A stretch of DNA of 64,000 nucleotides from Cynocephalus volans (taxonomy: Eukaryota > Chordata > Mammalia > Dermoptera > Cynocephalidae): the NCBI RefSeq assembly GCF_027409185.1, contig NC_084475.1, forward strand, positions 15,272,130-15,336,129. The letters run 5' to 3'. The translations under genes were made by a program, and so were the position numbers. Below are positions 24,946 to 35,424 of the stretch, piece by piece (position 1 is the stretch's first letter; every line of letters starts with the position of its first letter). The notes below the pieces were generated by a model. That model saw only the letters and a list, made by a program, of their open reading frames with translations, was not told the origin of the DNA and did no database searches.

Positions 24946-26829
24946 CTCATCTCACCTGTAAAGACACACACAGACTAATAGTGATGGGGTGAAAAAAGAT
25001 ATACCATGCAAATGGAAACCAAAAACAAGCAGAAGTTATTCTTATATTGGATAAAATAGACTTTAAGCCAAAGATGATAAAAAAAAGACACAAAAAGCCA
25101 CTATGTAATGATAAAGGGATCTATCCAGCAAGAAAACATAACAATCATAACTACATATGCTCCCAACATCAGAGTACCCAGGTCTATAAAGCAAACACTA
25201 TTAGACTTAAAGAAAGAGATAGACTCCAATGTGATAATAGTTGGGGACCTGAACACACCTCTCTCGGCACTGGACAGATCATCTAGGCAACAAATCAACA
25301 AACACAGGATTAAAACTACACTTGAAACCAGTTGGACCTGGTGGACATCTACAGAACTTATCATCTGACAACTACACAATATACACTCTTCTCATCATAT
25401 GAAACATACTCCAGGATAGACCACATGTTAGGTCACAAACAAGTCTCAAAAATTTTTTAAAACTTGAAATCATTTCAAGTACCTTTTCAGACCACAACAG
25501 ATTAAAACTAGAAATTGATAATTAGTGAAACTTTCAAAACTATAAAAATACATGGAAATTAAACAATAGTCTCCAGAATGACTTATGGGTCAAAGAAGAA
25601 ATGAAAGAGGAAATAAAAAAATTTCTTTAAACTAATGAAAGTAAAGACACATCATGCCAATACCTGTGGGATACTGCAAAAGCAGTACTAAGAAGGAATT
25701 TTATTGCAACAATTATTGCTTTCATCAAAAGAATAGAAAGATCTCAGGAAAACCACCTAACGCTACACCTCAAAGAACTAGAAAAACACGAACAATCCAA
25801 TCCCAAAATTAGTAGGTGGAAAGAAATAATTAAGATCAGAGCAGAACTAAATGAAATAGAGACCCAAGAAACAATACAAAAGATTAATGAAACAAAAACT
25901 TGGATTTTTGAGAAAATAAAATACACAAACCATCAGCTAGATTTAAAAAAGAAAGAAGAGAGAAGTCCCAAATAACAAAAATCAGGAATGAAAAAGGAGA
26001 CATTGCAACTGATTCCACAGAATATGAAGAGTCATTAGAGACTATTATAAACAACAATACACGAACAAATTTCAAAATCTGCAGGAAATGGTTACATATG
26101 AACTACCAAGACTGAACCAAGAAGACGTAGAAAACCTGAACCAACCAATAACAAGCAATGAGATTGAAGCAGTGACCAGCAGTCTCCCAACAAAGAAAAG
26201 CCTAACACCGGATGGCTTTATTGCTGAATTCTATCAAACCTTTAAAGAGGAATTAATACCAATTCTCTTTAAACTATGTCAGAAAATTGAAACAGAGGCC
26301 ATTCTCCCAAACTCATTCTTTTTTCTTTTTTAAATTTATTTTATTTATTGAATCAAAATCGATTATACATATTTTGGGGGTTGAACATTGAGATATGTTG
26401 ATCAAACCAATATTACTAGCATATATATTGTTACAAATTGTAATTATTCTTTATGCCCCTCGTTCAATCTCTCCCGTGCCCCCATTCCCTCCCCCTCCCC
26501 ACTCTAATTACCCTAGATTACTTCTCTTCTTCTGAAAGAATCATGGTTACTCTGTTGATTTGTTGCCTAGATGATCTGTCCAATGCTGAGAGATATGATT
26601 AGGTCCCCCAATATTATCGTAGAGCAGATGCTTCTTCTGTCACTCTGGAATGGACTTTGTGGAGAGAGACATCCTCTTCTTTTCTTTGAGTCTGCTGGTG
26701 ACTCTCCTTGTGTGAATGCACTCCAGTGGTTGGTGGACCATTTGCATGGTGGTTGTGACATCTAGCCGCTTTCACAGCAGCCATGGTTATTGTGGTGACT
26801 GTCATGGGCCACCCACATGGAGGTGCTGT

Positions 26830-27825
26830 TTCTGGTATGCTCCTGGCACTGGCAGTATGCCTGGTTGTGGGGTGTGTCTGATCCCCTTCTCCATGTCTCT
26901 GGTCCCTGGGCAGGCCCCAAGTCACTGGCGCCATGTACCTGGTTGTGGGAGGTGTGTCTGGTCCCCTTCTCCATGCCTTGGGTCACTGGCTGAGACCCAA
27001 GGAGCTGGCTTGGTGTGCCTGGTTGGGGGATGGGGGTCCAGCCCCCTTCTCCATGCCCCAGGTCCCTGGGCAGGCCCCAAGGTGCTGGCACTGTGTGCCT
27101 GGTTGAGGGAGGGTGGTCTGGTCCCCTTCTCCATGCCTTGGGTCCCTGGGTGGGCCCTGAGGCACTGGTGCAGTGTGCCTGGTTGTGGGAGAGAGGTCCA
27201 GTCCCCTCATCCATGCCCCAGGTACCCAAGTGGGCACCGAGGCGCTGGTCTGGTATGTCTGGTTGTGGGAGAGAAGTCCAGTCCCCTTCTGCATGCTTTG
27301 GGACCCCGGGCAGGCCCCGAGGCACTAGCATGGCGTGCCTGGTTGTGGGAGAGAGGTCCGGTCCCCTTCTCCATGCCTTGGGTCCCTGGGCAGGCCCCGA
27401 GGTGCTGGTATGGTGTGCCTGGTTGTAGGAGGAGGGTCCGGTCCCCTTCTCCATACCTCAGGCCCCCAAGTGGGCTCCGAGGTGCTGGCATGGTATGCCT
27501 TGTTGTGGGAGAGAGGTCCGGTCCCCTTCTCCATGCCCTGGGTCCCTGGGCAGGCCCCAAGTTGCAGGCATGGTGTGCCTGGTTGTGGGAGAGAGGTCCA
27601 GTCCCCTTCTCCTTGCCTCAGGTCACAGGGTGGACCCCAAGGTGCTAGTGTGGTGTTCCTGGTTGTGGGAGGGGGAATCCAGTCCCCTTCTCTGTGCCTT
27701 GGGTCCCCGTGCTGGCCCCAAGGCACTGGCACAGTTTGCCTGGAAGTGGGAGTGGGGTCCGGTCCCCGGATCCAAGCCTCTGGCTCCCAGGAAGGCCCCA
27801 AGGTGCTGGTGGTGTGCCTGGGCCA
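26830..27825. repeat. 80-bp VNTR, about 12 units
   Basis: The phrase GGTTGTGGGAGAGAGGTC recurs with period 80 bp at 26941, 27021, 27101, 27181, 27261, 27341, 27421, 27501, 27581 and 27661, with diverged units at both ends. Each unit also carries GTCCCCTTCTCCATGCC and GGGCAGGCCCC. The GC-rich, stop-poor composition opens long frames on both strands; these are not genes. Confidence 0.92.
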
Positions 27826-28042
27826 GAACTAATTTTTTGTCCTTTGCTTCTAACACGGGGGAACTTCCTGTGGGAAACAGTAGTTGAGCTCTGTGGTTGA
27901 GCTAAATTGCTGCTTTGCTGCTGTTTCCCTAGGGAAGGCTTTTTGTGCAGCTCAGGGTTTAATGGTTGATCTTATAGGTATTTCCAGCTCTCCAGAGACC
28001 CAGTGGATCTGTGTTCTGTAGAATATCTGATCTGGCCCTGAG

Positions 28043-28050
<8 letters not shown>

Positions 28051-28074
<24 letters not shown>

Positions 28075-28238
28075 GTTTTAAAAAAGATGACTGGTAAGGG
28101 GATCTCAACCCTTGGCTTGATGTTGTCAGCACCATGCTCAGCCAGTGAGCAAACTGCCCATCCCTATATAGGATCCGAACCTGTGGCCTTGGTGTTATCA
28201 GCACCTCACTCTCCCAAGTGAGCCACGGGCCGGCCCTA
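28051..28238 (-). mobile_element. CYN-type SINE dimer
   Basis: Two tRNA-Ile-like modules in tandem on the minus strand, with the A-rich tail at the left end. Flanked by CCTGAGTTTTTTTT repeats on both sides. It sits inside the 5' UTR of the internally deleted L1, so it is younger than that element. Confidence 0.88.
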
Positions 28239-31200
28239 GGCCTGAGTTTTTTTTATCAAACTGCACCCCATGCAATTCTGCATTCCTGACCATTCTCCTC
28301 TGAGTGGTCCTGTGTTGATTGGGGGTCAGGTCCTCTGTCCTTGCTGTGTCTCAGTGTTCTCCTGGTTTTCCCATCTCGCCCACTGCCCATGCTCCAAACA
28401 CTTCCCATGAGACCAGCCCTGTGCTGGTCCCTTGCAATGACTCACTGGTCTCTGAATCGCTCCCTTTTTTCAGTTGTTCTGGCTCCTTGCTCCCGTGTGG
28501 GTCCACAGGAACCCTATTAGTGGTCTTACTGTCCTCAGGGCTGCCAAGACCCTCTTCTCCCCTGCAGTCTCCAAGTAACTCCATCTGAAGGGCACAGCTG
28601 CGGCTTCTGCCGGCTCCTGCTGCATGCGCTCATCAGCTCCAGACTTAAAGTGGCTGCAGCCCGAAACGCTCAGAGCATCTTTTTCTTTCTCTCATCGTAG
28701 TTTCTCCCACCTTCATGCACTCCATAGGTCTCACCTCCTCTTCCCCTGAGCTCCAGCAGCCCCAGCTTGGCTGATGTTACATTTTTATAGTTGTAAATTG
28801 GTTGATTTGTTGGAGAGAGTGACACTGGGAACTGTTTATTCTGCCATCTTGACCGGAACCCTCTCCTCCCAAACTCATTCTATGAAGCCAGCAACACCCT
28901 GATACAAAAACCAGACAAAGATATAGTAGAAAAAGAAAACTACAGGCCAATATCCTTGATGAACATAGATGCAAAAATCCTCAACAAAATATGAGCTAAC
29001 AGAATACAGCAACACATCAAAATGATTATGCATCATGATCAAGTGGGATTCATCCCAGGGATGCAAGGATTGTTCAATAAACACAAGTCAAGAAATGTGA
29101 TATACCACATAAACAAAATTGAGGACAAAAATTATATGATTATCTCAATAAACACAAAAAAAGCATTTGACAAAATTCAACATCCCTTCATAATAAAGAC
29201 TCTCAGCAAGTTAGGTATAGAAAGAAAGTATCTCAAAACAGTAAAAGCCCTATATGAGAAACCCACTGCCATTATCAGCCTGAATGAGGAAAAGCTGAAA
29301 GCTTTTCTCTTAAGAACAGGAGCAAGAAAAGGATGTGCACTCTTACCACTCCTATTTAACATAGTACTAGAAGTACTAGCCAGAGCAGTCAGGCAAGAGA
29401 AAGAAATAAAGTGAATCCATACTGGAATAGACAAAGTTGAACTGTCCGTGTTTGCAGATGACATGATCTTATGTATAGAAAAACCTAAAGACTCTACAAG
29501 AAACCTCTTAGAGCTGATAAACAAATTTGGTAAAGTTGCAGGATGCAAAATCAACATGCAAAAATCAGTCGCATTTGAAAACTCTAGTAATGAACTAGTA
29601 GAAAAAGAAATCAGGAAAGCAAGCCTATTGACAATAGTCACCAAAAAATAAAATACCTAGGAATAAATTTAACCAGGCAGGTGAAAGATTGCTATAACAA
29701 GAACTACAAATCACTGCTGAAAGAAGTTAAAGAGGACACAAAAAGAAGGAAAGACACTCCATGCTTTGGATTGGAAGAATTAACATTGTGAAAATGTCTA
29801 TACTACCCAAAGCAATCTACAGATTCCATGCAATCATCATCAAAATACCACTGAGATTCTTCATGAAATCTAAAAAACAATCCTAACATTCATGTGCAAC
29901 AACAAAAGACCCCAAATAGCCAAAGCAATCCTGAGCAAAACAAAAAAGAAAGCCTGAGGCATAACACTACCTATCTTCAAACTATATTACAAAGCTATAG
30001 TAACCAAAACACCATGGTACAGGCATAAAAACAGACACTTGGACCAAGGGAACAGAATAGAGAACCCAGAAATCAACCCAGATACTTTCAGCCAACTGAT
30101 CTTTGACAAAGGCAACAAGAACATACACTGGGGAAAAAACTGCCACTTCAATAAATGGTGCTGGGAAAACTGGACATCCATATGTAGAAGAATGAAACTA
30201 GACCTGTACCTCTTGCCTTATACCAAAATCAACTCAAAATGGATTAAAGACTTAAATATAAGACCTGAAACTATAAAACTCCTAGGAGAAAACATAGGGG
30301 AAACACTTCAGGATGTTGGAGTGGGCAAAGACTTTATGAATAAGACCCCCAAAGCATAGGCAACAAAGAAAAAAAATGGGATTTTATCAAACTAAAAAGC
30401 TGCTCCACAGCAAAGGATACAACATAGCAGAAAGACAACCTATGGAATGGGAAAAAATATTTGCAAGCTATGTACCTGACAAGGGATTAATATCAAGAAT
30501 ATATAAGGAAATCAAACAACTTAACAGTAAGAAAACAAGTGCCCCGATTAAAAAATGGGCAAAGGAGCTAAGTAGGGATTTCTCAAAGGAAGATACACAA
30601 ATGTCCAACAGACACATGAAAAAATGCTCAACATCACTAAGCATCAGAGAAATGCAAATCAAAACCACATTGATATATCATTTCACACCATTTAGACTGG
30701 CCATTATCAAAAAGACAGAATCACAAGTGCTGGTGAGGATGCAGAGAAAGGGGAATCTTCCTACACTGTTGGTAGGACTGTAAGTTAGTGGAAAACAGTA
30801 TGGAGGTTCCTCAAACAATAGATAGAACTGCCATAGGATCCAGCAATCCCACTGCTAAGAGTATACCCAAAGGAATGGAAATTGTGTTGAAGGGATACCT
30901 GCACTCCCATGTTTATCACAGCTCTGTTTACAACAGCTGAGTTGGAACCAACCTAAATGTCCAATGATGGACGACTGGATAAGGAAAATGTGGTATATAT
31001 ACACAACAGAATTCAACTCTGCCATAAAAAGGAATGAAATTCTGCCATTTGCAGCAACATGGATGACTTAGAGAGAATTATGTTAAGTGAAATAAGCCAG
31101 CACAGAAAAAGAAATATTGCATGCCCTCACCCGTAAGTGGGAGCCAGAGAGAACCAGAGAGAGAGAGAGAGATACAACAATTACAATAATTCCTTGAATT

Positions 31201-31428
31201 TTCAGAAAGGAGAGAATAGAACTGAGGCCACCAGTGGTGGGAAAGGGGGAGGGAGAGGGAGAGAAATTGGTAAAGGCTACAAAAAATGAATACATTGTAT
31301 AATCATAAATATAGTATTTATCCTGATTTGAGCATTGTATATTGCACACAGGTATTGATATTCAATGCTGTACCCCACAGATATGTACAATCAATTATGT
31401 TTCAATTTTTTAAAATGGAAAAAAAAGA

Positions 31429-32775
31429 CAATATCAACAGAGTAAAAGTGCAACCCACAGAATGGGAGAAAATATTTTCAAGTCATATGTCTAATAAAGG
31501 ATTATATCCAGAATATAGACAGAACTCCTAAAACTCATGAGAAAAAAGCCAAACAGCCCAATTAAAAAATGAGCCAAGGACTTGAATAGACATTTCTCCA
31601 AAGAAGATATACAAATAGCCAATAAGTATGTGAAAAGATGCTCAACATTACTACTTATCAGGGAAATGCAAATTAAAACCACATGAGATATCACCTCACA
31701 CCTGTTAAGATAGCTGTTATATATTTAAAAACAACAACAAAAGAAGAAAAAAACAGAGAAAAGAAAACAGAAAATAATGAATGTTGGTGAGGATGTGGAG
31801 AAATTGGAACCCTTGGGCACCAGTTGTGGGAATGTCAAATGGTGCAGCTGTTATGCAAAAGAGTATAGAGATTACTCAAAAAGTTAAAAATAGAGCTACC
31901 ATATGATCCAGAAATCCCACTTCTGGGTATTTATTCCAAAGAATTGAAAATGGAACCTCAAAGTGATTCACACTCCCATGTTCATTGAAGCATCATCCAC
32001 AATAGCCAAGAGATGGAAACAACCTAAATGTCCGTCCTTGGATGAATGGATAGAGAAATTGCAGTATATACATACCATGGAATATTATTCAGCCTTAACA
32101 GAGAAGGAAATCCTACCATATGCTACAAGATGGATGAACCTTGAGGACCCTATGCGAAGTGAAATAAACCAGTCACAGAAGGACGAATGCTGCACGATTG
32201 CACTTATATGAGGTAGCTAAAATAGTCAAACTCACGGAAGCAAAAAGCAAAGTGGTGGTAGCCAGGGGCTGCGGGGAGGGGATGGGGAGTTGCTGTTCAA
32301 TGGGCCGAGTTTTAGCCACGGAAGATGAAAAAGTTCTAGAGAGCTGCTATACAACAATGTGCATGCAATTAACCATATTCTATGTACTGTGCATTTAAAA
32401 GTTTGTTCTTGGAGAAACTTGTGTTGAGTGAAACAAGCCAGGCACAGAGTGATAAATACATGTCCTCACTCATAAGTGGGAGTTGAGAGAGAAAGAAGGA
32501 AGGAAAGACAGACCTCGGTGGTGCATTGGACTTGCAGAGGGAAAGTGGGATGGGGGAGGAGGAGGGAGGTCAGGGATTAATTGGGTGGGGGACATGGGGA
32601 ATAATCACAGTTGGTGGTGATGAATGTGCTGCTAGTATTGATCTGGCCATCATATCCTGGGCACAAGTGGTGACGGTCAGCTTTGTACTCCATGAATATT
32701 CATAACCAATAATTTTTTTAAAAGTTTGTTGAGGGCAGATTTCATGTTAAGTGTTTTTACCAAGATTAAAAATAA
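31429..32775 (+). mobile_element. Older LINE-1 3' end, plus strand
   Basis: C-terminal ORF2 and 3' UTR of an older L1, recognisable from phrases such as GAGCTACCATATGATCCAG and ATGGAATATTATTCAGCC. It is interrupted at 32409-32723 by a younger L1 tail. The sequence is heavily mutated, with no long frame. Confidence 0.82.
32409..32723 (+). mobile_element. 5'-truncated LINE-1 tail nested in the older L1
   Basis: About 315 bp of L1 3' UTR flanked by the target duplication AAAAGTTTGTT (upstream near 32398, downstream near 32720). It ends in an AATTTTTTTAAAA tail. Confidence 0.75.
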
Positions 32776-32783
32776 AGACAAAG

Positions 32784-32897
32784 AGCTGGCCGGTTAGCTC
32801 AGTTGTTTATAGTGCGGTGTTAAAACACCAAGGTGCAGGGTTCGGATCCCCATACTAGCCAGCAGCCCACTGCCACCCGCCCTTCCAAAAAAAAAAA
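32784..32897 (+). mobile_element. CYN-type SINE monomer closest to tRNA-Ile
   Basis: GCTGGCCGGTTAGCTCAGTT followed by the anticodon-arm region, then B box GGTTCGGATCCCC. The 5' part follows tRNA-Ile(AAT) very closely as I recall it, which supports the family's tRNA-Ile origin. Confidence 0.9.
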
Positions 32898-33116
32898 TCG
32901 GTTAAAAAAGAAGAAAGAACCTTGCAACCCAGGCCCTGGTAACGGGACTGACTCACTGTTACTGTTTTTGTTATTCTCTCTGTTGCCTCCTTCCTGGCTG
33001 GGCTGCTGCTTTTCCTGCCCCCACCCCCACCCCACCCCCAGCACCCTCTGGCTCTGAACTTCCTCTGTGATCAGGAACTTGTTCAAAAGCAAAGGCCCAG
33101 GGGAGGAAGGAAGCCA

Positions 33117-33172
33117 CGGGGAAGGAGAAGTTGTGCTTCTCTCTCGGGGAAGGAGAAGTTGTGCTTTTCTCT
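33117..33172. repeat. 28-bp direct duplication
   Basis: CGGGGAAGGAGAAGTTGTGC occurs at 33117 and 33145, 28 bp apart. Confidence 0.8.
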
Positions 33173-33230
33173 TAAAAGAGCAATCCACCTGCTCTCTCTC
33201 CACTCCTCTCCCTTCTCTAACCTCTGATTA

Positions 33231-33300
33231 CGATAAATGCCAAAATTGGCATGTGCGAAATCCTCGATAAATTCTAAAATTTGCATGTGTGGAATGCTCG
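33231..33300. repeat. 34-bp direct duplication
   Basis: GATAAATGCCAAAATTGGCATGTGCG-like units begin at 33232 and 33266. The second copy has several changes, so it is older than the 28-bp duplication next to it. Confidence 0.7.
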
Positions 33301-34340
33301 TAGTCTGCAGCTATTTAAGGGCATAAGGCCTTCTGCTTCAGCCTCCTGATAGAAACACAATTGCTGGAAAATGCAATCCCAGCTCTAGTGGCTAATTTAT
33401 TGATTTTCGTCTTTCTCCTTACCCCAAAGAGTGGGTGTATTAGGCAAGCTTGGCTTGTCAGCTTTTGTTAGAACCTCAAAGGGTATTTCTCAGAAGTGGG
33501 GGGGGGGCTGGGGGTGCAAGAGCGCGTGTGCTGGGGGTGACATTTCGGACAGACAGGCAATAGATGCCTAGTCTACTCCAGAGGATTCTCCTTAATGCAG
33601 TCTTAAGAATAACAACCCACCTACACCATCCCAAACAGAACACGGGATTCACTGAATTAATATTGAGAAACTGTAGGATAAGCATTGTCAGCAGCTTGGC
33701 AACCACCAATAGCTCCTCACCCATTTGAGCCCCCGCTCTCCCTCCCACAAAGCTGCAGCGTCATCCCTCAATCTGGCCAGATCTTCAGAGGGCTGGATCC
33801 AGGGACATATTCACAGAGGCCTCTGGGGCTGGTGGACTGTGGGTTTTGGTTCCCAACAGAATGACTCAGAGGGTCTTAGTCTGGTCACTTTGTGTCATAT
33901 TCTTTCCTTTCTGGGCACTGTGGAATTTTCAGCTCCATCATAGGCCACATCCTAAACTAAGTTCAAAGTTAGAGACAGTTTGTCATTGACCGAAGCACAA
34001 GACTGGGTTATAGAGTCCCAGTGGGGAGCGGAGGCCCCAGGTACCATGCTGGGACCAGGAGATCCCCTTTCCTTTATCCCCTGCAGAGGCATCGTCCTTT
34101 TGCCCCCTGAGGCTGAGAATCAGGGCCCATCCGTTAGGACAAAGGGCAGGGGCAGGGTGGACACGTCCTCACGATGTTCAGGGGGCGCATTCAGACGTTT
34201 GCATATGTCTGTTTGCGTGGGGGAGGGGGGACAGGCATCGCAAATGGCACTGTTTCTCCTCACATGAAGTGAAACTCCCTAACCCATATGACACAAAGTG
34301 ACCATATTCAAGGGTATTGTTGCTGTGGGTGAGGCATTTG

Positions 34341-34514
34341 AAAGAGACAACATCTTGTCCCTCAGACAGTTTTTATTATTGAGATTATTTAAACAAAATT
34401 ACTTAGAAGAGACAACATCATTTCCTTTGGATGGTTTTCATTATTAATATTATTTAAACAGCATCATTTAAAAGAGACAACATCATTCATTGCCCTGAGA
34501 CAGTTTTCATTACC
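34341..34514. repeat. 65-bp tandem repeat, about 2.7 copies
   Basis: The phrase AGAGACAACATC recurs at 34343, 34408 and 34473, exactly 65 bp apart, and is followed each time by a related GACAGTTTT..ATTATT..TTATTTAAACA block. It lies just past the CD300LB 3' end and matches no interspersed family I know. Confidence 0.8.
34372..34377 (-). terminator. Candidate poly(A) signal of CD300LB
   Basis: The first AATAAA I find on the minus strand downstream of the CD300LB stop, giving a 3' UTR of about 890 bp. It lies inside a 65-bp tandem repeat. A variant signal or another site is possible. Confidence 0.3.
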
Positions 34515-35258
34515 GCCCTCCCCCACCTTGAGGTAGTTTTTGAGGCTCAATGGGGTCTTTGGGGAGAAGTCCCCGCAGTTGTGCTGAGGAGAGAAGCTCA
34601 GATCAGACTCCCACCCTGTGGCCCCCACGAGGTCCCCACCCTGAGAGCCGGGTGGGCCGGGAGCTTGGGGAGGCCCACGGAGGAGGAGAAAGCTCAGCAC
34701 TGACCAGGGAGCCCTGTGGCCTCAGAGCAGCATCTCCCCTGGGGTGGACAGTGTCTAGCTCCTCACGCCCCAGAACCAGGACCTCACCCCAGAATCACCC
34801 TCGCCGTGTGGGGAGAGCATCAGTCACGAACACGAGTCATCCAAACCCAACTTGACTAGCTTGGGAAAAGCAGATTTTTGAAAAGCATGTATATCAGGCG
34901 CTCAGGCAAAGGTGCTGAGCTGGTCTCAGGCGTGACGGGAACCGAGGCCTGGGCGGGCCTCCCTCTCAGTTTCTCTCTCTCTGTTCTTCTGTCCCAGGCT
35001 CTGCACCAGAGTTATTCCAGCAGGGGGGACACGGCTGTCCACAGTTTGGTCTCCATCCCAATAGCTCCCAACTATGAGCCCCAACCCCCATGGGGTGGGG
35101 GTGGGGCATTGGCTCCCTGAAGAAGTGGGAGCAGGGTGCTGGCACCCCAGTTGCTGAGGACAAGCTGTCTGCATCCTGCTGACTCAGGGGGTTTTCTTCC
35201 ACAGCCTGGGTCTCCCCTGGAAATGGGTCCAGGGCAGGAAGGCTGCTCGTCCATCTGT
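34515..35258 (-). other. Presumed 3' UTR of CD300LB
   Basis: GC-rich unique sequence between the CD300LB stop codon and the 65-bp repeats. No repeat family or open frame of note. Taken as untranslated trailer because no earlier polyadenylation signal is visible. Confidence 0.4.
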
Positions 35259-35424
35259 CTAAGGGGCTATGTCTTTGGTAGGAAGTTCAGAGGACAAGTT
35301 CGTGTGGACAGGCTGTTGATACTGCTCCTCGGAGACCTTCTGAGACCCCTTCAACCAGAGGACAGCACCAGCCATGATGAGCAAGATGGGTACCTTCACA
35401 AATACCAGAAGCATGTAGTGGGTC
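35259..35424 (-). CDS. CD300LB: CD300LB exon 4, membrane helix and tail
   Basis: 166 bp from acceptor CTCTCACAG to the TAG at 35259-35261. It encodes THYMLLVFVKVPILLIM, the rest of the helix, then LWLKGSQKVSEEQYQQP and a 16-residue end closing with KDIAP. The helix lysine is preserved. Where human has PIYMNF this sequence reads PVHTNL, so the tail tyrosine motif is absent. Tyr182 lies a few residues earlier in a different context. Confidence 0.94.

Larger units (their letters stand above)
26320..28865 (-). mobile_element. Internally deleted LINE-1 with an 80-bp VNTR in its 5' UTR
   Basis: Minus-strand element flanked by a perfect 16-bp target duplication, CTCCCAAACTCATTCT, at 26304-26319 and 28866-28881. 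Read on the minus strand it begins with a typical L1 5' start (GGTTCCGGTCAAGATGGCAG), runs through about 900 bp of 5' UTR, then twelve 80-bp tandem units, then a scrap of ORF2 endonuclease near 26540-26610, then the L1 3' UTR and poly(A). ORF1 and nearly all of ORF2 are absent. A SINE dimer is inserted in it at 28051-28238. The duplication shows that it moved as one unit by target-primed reverse transcription. Confidence 0.85.
22523..31428 (+). mobile_element. Main plus-strand LINE-1 (ORF1/ORF2 remnants), interrupted
   Basis: About 4.4 kb of L1 body once the insertions are removed. Parts in order are pre-ORF2 spacer (22580-22870), start of ORF2 endonuclease (to 22965), actin insertion, endonuclease (24946-25800), reverse transcriptase start (26088-26319), nested L1 derivative, reverse transcriptase continuing from 28866, C-terminal ORF2 (30000-31080), and 3' UTR ending in an A-run near 31420. 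The catalytic FADD of the reverse transcriptase is readable at 29452-29463. Frequent stops and frameshifts show it is dead. Confidence 0.9.

Noticed and set aside
26716-27832. Long open frames (up to 310 residues) on both strands
   Set aside because: They lie in the 80-bp VNTR. The repeat is GC-rich and stop-poor, so several frames on both strands are open at once; this is composition, not coding.
1-35258. Search for CD300A, expected on the plus strand to the left of CD300LB
   Set aside because: No Ig exon, ITIM-containing tail exon or helix exon with CD300A features was found, so the gene probably lies beyond the left edge.
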